NCBI GenBank assembly: GCA_964520875.1
Contig: CAZFQJ010000068.1
Location: 1-8,856 of the forward strand
Source of the DNA: SIG673 sp964520875
GTDB taxonomy: Bacteria; Bacillota; Clostridia; Oscillospirales; CAG-272
Length of the DNA: 8,856 nucleotides
Direction: 5' to 3'
Shown piece after piece: positions 1 through 6,132 of the stretch (position 1 is its first letter; each line of letters begins with the position of its first letter). The notes beneath the pieces are model-generated. The model searched no databases, had not been told where the DNA came from, and saw only the letters and a program-made list of their open reading frames with translations. The position numbers were made by a program, and so were the translations under genes.

Positions 1-558
1 CTGCGTCTTTCAAGGCTCGTGCGCCAGCTCCTTGACCTTTCGAGGATACAGGCGGGCGACAGAAAGTTCGAATTCGTCGCCTTCGATATATGCGAGGTGG
101 CGCGTCAGATACTTCTTTCCTTCGAACAGAAGATAGACGAAAAACGGCTTGACGTGGAATTTAACTGCGACGAAGAGCGTATGAGAGTACTTGCGGACAA
201 GGACGCCATACATCAGATACTTTACAATATCTGCGATAACGCCGTGAAGTTTTCGAACGTAGGCGGAAAATTGCGTCTTGATATACATTCAAAGTACGGA
301 AAGATACACGTCTCCGTCTATAACGAGGGACAGGGAATACCGAAAGACGAGCTTCCGTTCGTATTCGAAAGATTTTATAAGAGCGATAAGAGCAGAGGAC
401 TTGACAAGAGCGGAGTCGGACTCGGAATGTATATTTCGAAAACGATAATAGACGCTCACGGCGAGAATATCTCGGTCGATAGCGAGCAGGGTAAATACTG
501 TCGCTTCGAATTTACGCTTCAGCCTACCGGAAACGGAAAGAACCATTCAAAGGAATGA
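1..558 (+). CDS. Sensor histidine kinase, C-terminal part (5' end outside window)
   Basis: The frame is open from base 1, giving 185 visible codons up to a TGA at 556-558; the true start lies to the left. Codons 1-20 (RLSRLVRQLLDLSRIQAGD) look like the second helix of a HisKA dimerisation domain. The phospho-accepting His would be just upstream and is not visible. The rest is an HATPase_c domain: N box around 71-85 (HQILYNICDNAVKFSN), G1 box around 107-113 (YNEGQGI), F box around 122-127 (FERFYK), and G2 box around 134-144 (GLDKSGVGLGM). The protein should autophosphorylate and pass phosphate to a response regulator, which is typically encoded just upstream in such operons but is not seen here. 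The G1 box has Asn where Asp is usual, a change I recall from many clostridial kinases of this subfamily. The sensed signal cannot be inferred because the sensor and membrane parts are missing. Confidence 0.93.
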   Translation: MRLSRLVRQLLDLSRIQAGDRKFEFVAFDICEVARQILLSFEQKIDEKRLDVEFNCDEERMRVLADKDAIHQILYNICDNAVKFSNVGGKLRLDIHSKYGKIHVSVYNEGQGIPKDELPFVFERFYKSDKSRGLDKSGVGLGMYISKTIIDAHGENISVDSEQGKYCRFEFTLQPTGNGKNHSKE

Positions 559-560
559 TA

Positions 561-588
561 AAAAACGACCCCGATAAGGGTCGTTTTT
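561..588. terminator. Bidirectional intrinsic terminator between convergent genes
   Basis: AAAAACGACCC (561-571) and GGGTCGTTTTT (578-588) form a perfect 11-bp inverted repeat around a 6-base loop. The GC-rich core ACGACCC/GGGTCGT is flanked by an A run on one side and a T run on the other, so the RNA from either strand ends in a stem followed by U residues. It starts two bases after the kinase stop codon and ends two bases before the stop codon of the minus-strand ATP-grasp gene, so it can end both transcripts. Confidence 0.9.
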
Positions 589-590
589 CT

Positions 591-1787
591 TTATCCGTAT
601 CTTTCGAACAACTTTGCTTTTCCGAGCATGGCGCGAATGAGCTTTGCCGTGCGTATAGGAGAAGCGTCGTATCTTAATGAAATCGCGCTCTCGGGGTGCG
701 TTCCTTTCGGGAGCGGCTCGGAAGCGTATCTTTTCAGTACGGATATCGGAACGTCGCTCCATATACCGTCGCGTTCGGCGTATAACCTTTTAATAAACGG
801 GAGATCTTCGATACAATCGCGGACCGTCTCCGTCATCAGATCATGCCCTGCCGTTTTCATGAAGTAAGATGAGCGCCCGGCGCGCGGATTTATTTCAAAA
901 AACAGATATATTCCCGTTTCGGGGTCGCGTTTAAGATCGAAATTCGCTACTCCTTTGTACCCGATCGCTTCTAAAAGTGAAGCGGCGGAGTCGCATACGT
1001 CTCTGTTTACCGCAGGGCGGATAGCGGCGTAGTTTCCGAGAGATAACGGATCACGGTAACAAAGAAGAGGTCTGCCCGCACCGATTACGCGTACCTTGCC
1101 GTCTCTTCCGCAGTACGCGTTTACCGTCAGCATATTCGTTTCGTCTCCGCCAATATAACGTTGGACGATGATCTTTTTATTGTATGAGGCTTCTATAAAG
1201 CTTTCGATCACGTTTTCGTATTCCGCTTTGTCCGAACAGAGATATACCTTCTTTTTGTTTTTTATGTCGGAATGAAGATATTCGTAGGAATTACTGTTTT
1301 CGGGCTTTATTATAACGGGATATCCGAACGGACTTTCGCTTCCGCATACGGTGGTCGGAAGGCATACGAGCGTTTCGGGGTAAGGTAGACCGTACTTATT
1401 ACATAGCTTATAAAACGCTTCCTTTCCGTCGAGCATTTCGTATATATCGTGCGAAAGCAACGGATTTTCAACATACGGAGAGAGGATAACCGAGGCTTTT
1501 GAGGTAAGCTCTGCGTAGTAATCTGAGCAGGGCAGGAGCAGAGCCCTTTTGCCTTTATGCCTTATGTCGATCAGCGTATTTTTTACGGTCTCGTTAAAGA
1601 TCGGCGCCGTGTCGAAGTCCTTTATCACGGTGCGATCGAGTATCTTACTGTTGTCCGTGAATACTATGGATTTAGCGCATAGCAGACGGGCTTTTACGCC
1701 GTAATTATCGTAAAAGAGCCTCGCGGAACCGTAAGCGTTTTCGTCCGAGCCGAGTATGACGGGAACAAAGTCAGATGTGATCTTCAT
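591..1787 (-). CDS. ATP-grasp ligase, D-aspartate ligase-like (COG3919 type)
   Basis: This 398-residue ATP-grasp protein probably joins a carboxylate to an amine through an acyl-phosphate. The N-terminal segment (FVPVILGSDENAYGSARLFY, residues 7-26) resembles what I recall of the Enterococcus faecium D-aspartate ligase Aslfm and Lactococcus AslA, which attach D-Asp to the lysine side chain of the peptidoglycan stem. ATP-grasp features are visible in order: K123 near the central-domain entry, PVIIKP (157-162) with the ATP-binding Lys, VQRYIGGDETNM (208-219), GVANFDLKRD (279-288), and the metal-binding FEINPRAGRSS (297-307). The ATG at 1785-1787 has AAAGAGG at 1797-1803 with a 9-base spacer. 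It overlaps the end of the asparagine synthetase gene by 17 bases, which suggests translational coupling. The ATP-grasp fold is secure. D-Asp as substrate is inferred from family resemblance and from the adjacent murE and asnB; another amino acid is possible. Confidence 0.88.
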   Translation of the reverse strand: MKITSDFVPVILGSDENAYGSARLFYDNYGVKARLLCAKSIVFTDNSKILDRTVIKDFDTAPIFNETVKNTLIDIRHKGKRALLLPCSDYYAELTSKASVILSPYVENPLLSHDIYEMLDGKEAFYKLCNKYGLPYPETLVCLPTTVCGSESPFGYPVIIKPENSNSYEYLHSDIKNKKKVYLCSDKAEYENVIESFIEASYNKKIIVQRYIGGDETNMLTVNAYCGRDGKVRVIGAGRPLLCYRDPLSLGNYAAIRPAVNRDVCDSAASLLEAIGYKGVANFDLKRDPETGIYLFFEINPRAGRSSYFMKTAGHDLMTETVRDCIEDLPFIKRLYAERDGIWSDVPISVLKRYASEPLPKGTHPESAISLRYDASPIRTAKLIRAMLGKAKLFERYG

Positions 1788-3780
1788 TTCCGAATACCTC
1801 TTTCGGAATATTGTCGGCGTTCACCGCCATTGCGTTTCCCGGGGTGTCGTATATCTCGCCGTGCTTTTCCGATACCGCGCTTATCGGCTCGGGCGTTCCG
1901 AAAAACCGCTCGTACCATACGATAAATGCGTATACCGTGTATAATACCCGTGCGTTGTTCTTCTTTTCGCTTACGTGATCGTTAAGCATGGATATAAGCT
2001 TTTCTTTTTCGAAAAATCTTTCGCATATCTCGCCCGAAAACGCTTCTTTCAGAACGGAAGCGTATTCGGGTCTTTTTATCCATTCTCTGAACGGAACGGG
2101 AAAGCCTTTCTTTTTTCTTGATACCGTTTCGCTTGGGAGAACGTCGGACGATGCCGCGCGAAGCGCGTATTTTCCCATACCGTTGCGTATCAAAAGTCCG
2201 TCCCCGAGCGTCTGCGCTTCCGCCAGCACTTTTACGTCAAGATACGGTACGCGAAGCTCAAGCGAGCTTGCCATGGTCATTTTGTCCGCTTTGTTTAAGA
2301 TATCTAACGGTAACCAGAGGTGCCTGTCCAGATACATCTTTTTTTGCAGGCGCGAGGCTTTTTTGACATCGGAAAAGTATCTCTTCGTTATATCCGCGGG
2401 AGAAGCAAGCTTTTTATACGGCTCTTTAAGGAGAGCGTAGGCGTCGGAAGGCGGCATTATGCGAGCCTGACCTATAAAATCGTCTTCGAGATCCTTTTCG
2501 TTTCTTTCGGTAAAATCCTTTAGCCTTTTGCTCATTTTTCCGTTATGCGCGGCAATGCGAGAACGCAGACGAGAGGGAATATGACCGTAAAGCTTTTTTA
2601 TCCGACCTTCAGAATAGGTATCGTATCCGCCGAAAAGCTCGTCCGCTCCTTCGCCGCTCAGTACCGTTTTTACCTCACCGCTCGCTCTTCTTGCGAGCAC
2701 GTATAGCGGAACTGCGCTGAGGTTGGCATACGGCTCGTCGCTATGATACTGTACCTCGGATATAACCTTGAAGAATTCGCTCGCGCTCAGTTCTTCCGTT
2801 ATCAGTTCCGTTCCGAGCTTGTCCGCAAGCGCTTGGGCTTCTGCGCGTTCGTCAAAGCCGTGCTCGGTAAATCCGACGGAGAATGCTTTTTGAGGTCTTG
2901 CAAGCGCGGTTATATACCCGGAATCCACACCGCTTGAGAGAAAAGCTCCGACAGGCACGTCGCTTGCAAGGTGCGCGTTTACCGAATCGCTTATCGCCTT
3001 TCTTATTGCCGGGACCGCTTTTTTACGATCGGTACAGGTCTTTTGCTCGCTTACGGCAGAATCAAGGTATGAAAAACTGCGAAATCGTCCGTTAGAGGGA
3101 ACGGAGGAGTTAAAATAACGGCTGACTTCGAGACGCTCACCGTCGTAAAAGAGAAAATGTCCGGGCATTAATCGTTTTACGCCGAGAAATGCGGTGCTTT
3201 CGGTCGGAACGTACTGGAATTGCAGGTAGTACGGCAGGATCTCGCAGTCGAATTCCTTTTTAAAGAGCGGGTGCGGAAAAAACGCCTTTATTTCCGAAGC
3301 GAACATAAAACACCCGTCGAAAAATCCGTAGTAGAACGGCTTTATTCCGAACGGATCTCTTGCACAGAACAAAGTCTTTGTCTTTCTGTCGTAAAAAACG
3401 AAGGAATACATTCCGCGCAGCTTTCTTACGACGTCTCTTCCGTAATATATGCAACAGTATAAGAGCGCTTCGGTGTCCGAAGCCGTGCGGAAGCGTACAC
3501 CGAATTTTTCGGAAAGCTCGGAGCGGAGCGTTTTATAGTTGTATATCTCGCCGTTGAAGCAGATGATGTAACGTCCGTCGGAGGAGAACATGGGCTGATC
3601 TCCGCCCGAGATGTCTATTACCTTGAGCCTTCGAAAGCCTACCGAAAAGAAACTGTCTGAGAACGCGCCTTCTCCGTCCGGACCTCGGTGGCGTATCTTC
3701 TCGCTCATCTCCGTCGCTATCCTTTTTCCGTCGATACTGAAACGTTCTTTTTTATCGCAAAAACCTGCAAATCCGCACAT
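1771..3780 (-). CDS. asnB: Asparagine synthase (glutamine-hydrolysing), AsnB family
   Basis: This 669-residue class II amidotransferase takes ammonia from glutamine and uses ATP to amidate a carboxylate. The start is fixed by MCGFAGF: Cys2 becomes the N-terminal nucleophile after Met removal. Glutaminase-domain motifs follow: RHRGPDG (30-36), NGEIYN (76-81) and SDTE (101-104). The synthetase domain has the PP-loop LSSGVDS (281-287), LSGEGADELFGGY (374-386), WLPLDILNKADKMTMASSLE (489-508) and RKKKGFPVPF (555-564). All key residues look intact. Residues from about 630 on form a tail beyond the usual end of the catalytic domain. Possible SD sequences on the minus strand are AAGGA at 3793-3797 (12-base spacer) or a closer AAAAGGA. 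Family members make free asparagine, but others amidate cell-wall residues (LtsA and B. subtilis AsnB on DAP, L. lactis AsnH on D-Asp). Its place between a murE and a D-Asp-ligase-like gene favours a cell-wall substrate; this is inference. Confidence 0.95.
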   Translation of the reverse strand: MCGFAGFCDKKERFSIDGKRIATEMSEKIRHRGPDGEGAFSDSFFSVGFRRLKVIDISGGDQPMFSSDGRYIICFNGEIYNYKTLRSELSEKFGVRFRTASDTEALLYCCIYYGRDVVRKLRGMYSFVFYDRKTKTLFCARDPFGIKPFYYGFFDGCFMFASEIKAFFPHPLFKKEFDCEILPYYLQFQYVPTESTAFLGVKRLMPGHFLFYDGERLEVSRYFNSSVPSNGRFRSFSYLDSAVSEQKTCTDRKKAVPAIRKAISDSVNAHLASDVPVGAFLSSGVDSGYITALARPQKAFSVGFTEHGFDERAEAQALADKLGTELITEELSASEFFKVISEVQYHSDEPYANLSAVPLYVLARRASGEVKTVLSGEGADELFGGYDTYSEGRIKKLYGHIPSRLRSRIAAHNGKMSKRLKDFTERNEKDLEDDFIGQARIMPPSDAYALLKEPYKKLASPADITKRYFSDVKKASRLQKKMYLDRHLWLPLDILNKADKMTMASSLELRVPYLDVKVLAEAQTLGDGLLIRNGMGKYALRAASSDVLPSETVSRKKKGFPVPFREWIKRPEYASVLKEAFSGEICERFFEKEKLISMLNDHVSEKKNNARVLYTVYAFIVWYERFFGTPEPISAVSEKHGEIYDTPGNAMAVNADNIPKEVFGNEDHI
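1797..1803 (-). promoter_or_regulatory. Shine-Dalgarno of the ATP-grasp gene inside asnB
   Basis: The minus strand reads AAAGAGG here, nine bases before the ATG at 1785-1787. The site lies within the last codons of asnB, so ribosomes finishing asnB (stop at 1771-1773) pass over it. This fits coupled translation. Confidence 0.7.
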
Positions 3781-3810
3781 ATCCTTTTCCGATCCTTAAA
3801 TTATTTCGTC

Positions 3811-3838
3811 TTTTTATGATTTTTATGTGATTTTTATG
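3811..3838. repeat. Three short TTTTTATG repeats at murE-asnB junction
   Basis: TTTTTATG occurs at 3811-3818, 3820-3827 and 3831-3838, with TGA or TGTGA-like ends. It spans the murE stop codon (3834-3836) and part of the 53-base AT-rich gap before asnB. On the transcript it reads as an A-rich single-stranded stretch with no stable hairpin, so it does not look like a terminator. This supports murE and asnB being read on one mRNA. Confidence 0.4.
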
Positions 3839-5924
3839 AGAAGAGAGTCCCGGAAAACGGCGCTCCGGAAAGAAAGAGCGCAAGCTCGTTTCTTTTCCGT
3901 CCGTCAACTGCGGCGCAGCTTTTGACGCCGCCGCGGTGAGCGCGCAGCATTTCCGGAAGATAGGCGTATTCGCCGTTCAGGGTGATAAGCTCGGCGGAGG
4001 AGACGGAGAGCTTTGGTATGGGAATACGCCCGTTAAGAAGTATTCCCTCCCGATTTGTAAGATATACGAGATGATCGGAGTTTAACGATACGGCGATATC
4101 CGCGCCGTTACCGATATAATTTTTATCCGACGGGCAGAGCGCCAGCGTTCCTCTCCTGCATATGCTCTTTATATCGTCTGCGGCGGGAGAGGTGATGATC
4201 TCGCATGCCGTTCCGTGTGTAAAGCAAGCGTTTTCGATCTCCTTTGCGCCGTTTTCCGAGCATACGGCAAGACAGAGCGCGCCGTTTTTCAAAAGAAGGA
4301 ATACGGCGAACGCAAGACTCTCCGCGATGTCCTTTCCGTCCTCCGCGACGATCGTCGTAAGACGTCCGTTTTGCGCGGAGATCGACGAAAATACAGAGCC
4401 GAGGGAGAGGCGCGCGTTGTATTCGGAGACGGCGCCGAGAGCCAGATCGTAGTCGGAAACGCAGTCCGCGTCTCCTTTTCTGGTCCGCATTTTCGTCTCT
4501 CTGCCCTTGCCTGCGAAAACGATCGTGCGCGATTCTCCGTTTTCGAAAGCGTCGGTAAGCGCGAGCCGTATCGCTTCGGCTCGGTTTTTTATAACGCTTA
4601 CCGAATGCTTGTTATCGATCGCGGATAGGATATCGTTTTTTATCCTTTCGAACGGCTCTTTTCCGCTATCGTCCTCGCATATTATTATGCGATCGGCGTA
4701 TTTTTGAGCTATGCTCGGCAGCTGACGGCGGCGTTCGAACGCTTTTTCGCCCGGGCAACCGAATATCGCGGTGATACCTCGGTCCTCTCCGTATTCGTTT
4801 CGGATATATTCAAAGAGCGCGCGAAAGCTCATCTCGTTGTGCGCGTAATCAACGATGACCTTTACCTTTCCGTCAAGCGTATCGATCTCTTCGCCTCTTC
4901 CTTCCACGTGCGTATGCAGTATTCCGCAAAATAACGCTCTGTTATCCGCTCCGAGGAGAGAACAGACGGAATACGCCGCCAGAGCGTTCTCGGCATTGTA
5001 CCTTCCGTGCATGCTTAAGCAAACCGTCTGATTTTGCCCGTTTTTATCGGTTACTTCAAAGGAGCACCCCTCGGCTGTCGTTCTGAGGTCATGCCCGAAG
5101 CAGTTCGCTCTTTCGTCATTGAATGAAAAACCGGTGATCGCGGTATACGGTCTGTTCTTATTTATAAATGCGGTAAGAAATGCGGTCTTTTCGCAGTCAA
5201 GATTTATCACGCAGGACCTGCATTGCAGAAAAAGAGAAGCCTTGCTCATGAAATATTCTTCCTCGCTTTGATGCTCGCGCGGGCTTATGTGGTCGCGGCC
5301 GAAGTTAAGAAAGCAACCGTGATCGAACTCTATGCCGTAGCACCGTTTTTCGGACATCGCTTGGCTCGATATTTCGCATATGAGGTGAGTTATTCCCATT
5401 TTTAATGCGCGGTATGCCGCTTCGTGCATATCCGGCGCTTCCGGTGTGGTCAGACGCGGAGCGCTTTTCGATACCGTCTCGCTCAGTATCGCTACGCGGA
5501 TACCGCGCGTTTCGGAAAGAATGTTCTTTATGCAGTGTACCGTGCTCGTTTTGCCTTTCGTGCCGGTGACGGCGACGGTCGTCAGCTTTTTAAACGGATA
5601 TCCGTAATGGAACGCGGAGCATACCGCCATTGCGCGGCGCACGTCGCAAACTCGGACGAATGTACATTTCGGATATTTTTTTGAGATCTCGCTTACGTTT
5701 ATCTCGGGTTCGCAGAATACCGCGCACGCCCCGTTTTCGCAAGCTTCGATCAGATATTCGGTCTTAAAATCTCTTCCTTTACAGAAAAATATGTGTCCCG
5801 CCCCGCATCTTCTGCTGTCGTAAGACAGACCGCTTACACTTTTCTTTTGTTTTTTCGTGTTTATCACGCCTATTATATCGTTTTTGTCTTTCGATACCGT
5901 ATCTATGTAATCTTCTATGAACAT
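3834..5924 (-). CDS. murE: MurE-type UDP-MurNAc-tripeptide synthetase with extra C-terminal amino-acid-kinase-like domain
   Basis: At 696 residues this is about 200 longer than a normal MurE. MurE adds the third stem amino acid to UDP-MurNAc-L-Ala-D-Glu in the cytoplasm, using ATP. Residues 1-500 hold the three Mur domains: SYDSRRCGAGHIFFCKG (34-50), P-loop GTKGKTST (121-128), TTPEAPD (159-165), EISSQA (184-189), RDHISPREH (210-218), SKASLF with the expected carbamylated Lys at 228, HGRYNAENALAA (306-317), and DYAHNE (359-364). The 'SSQA ... DHI-P-EH' pattern matches the lysine-type MurE of streptococci as I recall it, rather than the 'SSHAL' DAP type. The specificity loop reads DDSGKEP (418-424), neither DNPR nor the lysine-type DDPN, and the usual GKGHE reads GKGRE (472-476). 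Residues ~520-696 resemble a shortened N-acetylglutamate kinase domain. The ATG at 5922-5924 has a GAAGGG-type SD about 10 bases upstream. It is first in the minus-strand block. Confidence 0.9.
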   Translation of the reverse strand: MFIEDYIDTVSKDKNDIIGVINTKKQKKSVSGLSYDSRRCGAGHIFFCKGRDFKTEYLIEACENGACAVFCEPEINVSEISKKYPKCTFVRVCDVRRAMAVCSAFHYGYPFKKLTTVAVTGTKGKTSTVHCIKNILSETRGIRVAILSETVSKSAPRLTTPEAPDMHEAAYRALKMGITHLICEISSQAMSEKRCYGIEFDHGCFLNFGRDHISPREHQSEEEYFMSKASLFLQCRSCVINLDCEKTAFLTAFINKNRPYTAITGFSFNDERANCFGHDLRTTAEGCSFEVTDKNGQNQTVCLSMHGRYNAENALAAYSVCSLLGADNRALFCGILHTHVEGRGEEIDTLDGKVKVIVDYAHNEMSFRALFEYIRNEYGEDRGITAIFGCPGEKAFERRRQLPSIAQKYADRIIICEDDSGKEPFERIKNDILSAIDNKHSVSVIKNRAEAIRLALTDAFENGESRTIVFAGKGRETKMRTRKGDADCVSDYDLALGAVSEYNARLSLGSVFSSISAQNGRLTTIVAEDGKDIAESLAFAVFLLLKNGALCLAVCSENGAKEIENACFTHGTACEIITSPAADDIKSICRRGTLALCPSDKNYIGNGADIAVSLNSDHLVYLTNREGILLNGRIPIPKLSVSSAELITLNGEYAYLPEMLRAHRGGVKSCAAVDGRKRNELALFLSGAPFSGTLFS
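3837..4373 (-). other. Degenerate NAGK/amino-acid-kinase-like domain at MurE C terminus
   Basis: These bases encode MurE residues 518-696. By eye they follow the N-acetylglutamate kinase fold. Residues 521-570 match the first strand, helix, and the HGGG-to-EIN segment (CSENGAKEIENA). Residues 605-612 (GNGADIAV) match NVNADQAA. Residues 618-630 (HLVYLTNREGILL) match the 'LLTDVEGVL' strand. Residues 634-647 (IPIPKLSVSSAELI) match 'I.ELT..EAEELI'. Residues 665-696 (GGVKSCAAVDGRKRNELALF ... GTLFS) match the closing strands. The lysine and glycines of the N-terminal KxGG, the HGGG glycines, and the lysine of the M-I-x-K segment (Glu658 here) appear lost, while Asp609 remains. The middle of the domain is about 80 residues short. 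It is probably a non-catalytic remnant or a regulatory domain; the resemblance was found by eye only. Confidence 0.6.
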
Positions 5925-5935
5925 TTTTTAGCCGC

Positions 5936-5992
5936 CCTTCGATATTTTGCCTTCGATATTATATGCATGACGGGCGGTAAAATCATATCGAA
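5936..5992. repeat. TTCGATAT repeat family in divergent control region
   Basis: CCTTCGATATT occurs twice in direct orientation (5936-5946 and 5950-5960, period 14), and the reverse complement ATATCGAA occurs at 5985-5992. The copies surround the candidate mur -10 box (5958-5963). They could be binding sites for a regulator of the murE block. The two direct copies also carry the GAAGG that could act as the murE SD, so a simple local duplication is an alternative. Confidence 0.4.
5958..5963 (-). promoter_or_regulatory. Candidate -10 box for the murE-asnB-ligase operon
   Basis: The minus strand reads a perfect TATAAT here, placing a start of transcription near 5951, about 27 bases before the murE ATG. 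A TG dinucleotide lies two bases upstream of the hexamer, which is near but not at the extended -10 position. No good -35 hexamer sits 16-18 bases away (ATGATT/TGATTT is the best available). The call rests on the -10 match and its location. Confidence 0.45.
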
Positions 5993-6038
5993 AAATCCGT
6001 TCGAAGAAAAATATTCACAAATTCTTTATAAAAATATC

Positions 6039-6067
6039 TTTAATGCGGAAGAATATAGTGGTAAAAT
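6039..6067 (+). promoter_or_regulatory. hrcA: Candidate sigma-A promoter of hrcA-grpE-dnaK
   Basis: TAAAAT at 6062-6067 is a fair -10 box. A weak -35 (TTTAAT, 6039-6044) stands 17 bases upstream. Transcription would begin near 6074, right at the edge of the CIRCE element, the usual arrangement for HrcA-repressed promoters. TATAGT at 6054-6059 is an alternative -10. The surrounding AT-rich stretch fits a promoter, but the exact boxes are uncertain. Confidence 0.4.
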
Positions 6068-6074
6068 CATAGCG

Positions 6075-6101
6075 TTAGCACTTAAAGGCATAGAGTGCTA
6101 A
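6075..6101 (+). promoter_or_regulatory. CIRCE operator (HrcA-binding inverted repeat)
   Basis: TTAGCACTT (6075-6083), nine spacer bases, and GAGTGCTAA (6093-6101) match the CIRCE consensus TTAGCACTC-N9-GAGTGCTAA with one mismatch, at the last base of the left arm. HrcA dimers bind this element and block transcription at normal temperature. It lies 31 bases upstream of the hrcA start codon, so the operon is autoregulated. No second CIRCE is seen before grpE or dnaK. Confidence 0.96.
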
Positions 6102-6132
6102 ACCAAAAGGAAGTGAAGGTAAGCAGGCGAAA

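Noticed and set aside
107..113. Asn in place of Asp in the kinase G1 box (protein residues 108-112), seen as a possible dead kinase
   Set aside because: The N, F and G2 boxes are intact, and 'NEG-GIP' is, as I recall, a common natural form in Firmicute kinases of this subfamily.
3781..3833. Possible terminator or promoter in the murE-asnB gap
   Set aside because: The gap is AT-rich with short repeats but no stable stem-loop or clear promoter pair, so the genes are treated as one operon.
4215..4628. Plus-strand open frame of 137 codons opposite murE
   Set aside because: Fully antisense to the MurE coding region, and its translation looks random and Arg-rich.
5793..6101. Plus-strand open frame reaching into the hrcA upstream region
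   Set aside because: Its first half is antisense to murE and its end runs through the CIRCE operator. The sequence has no family resemblance.
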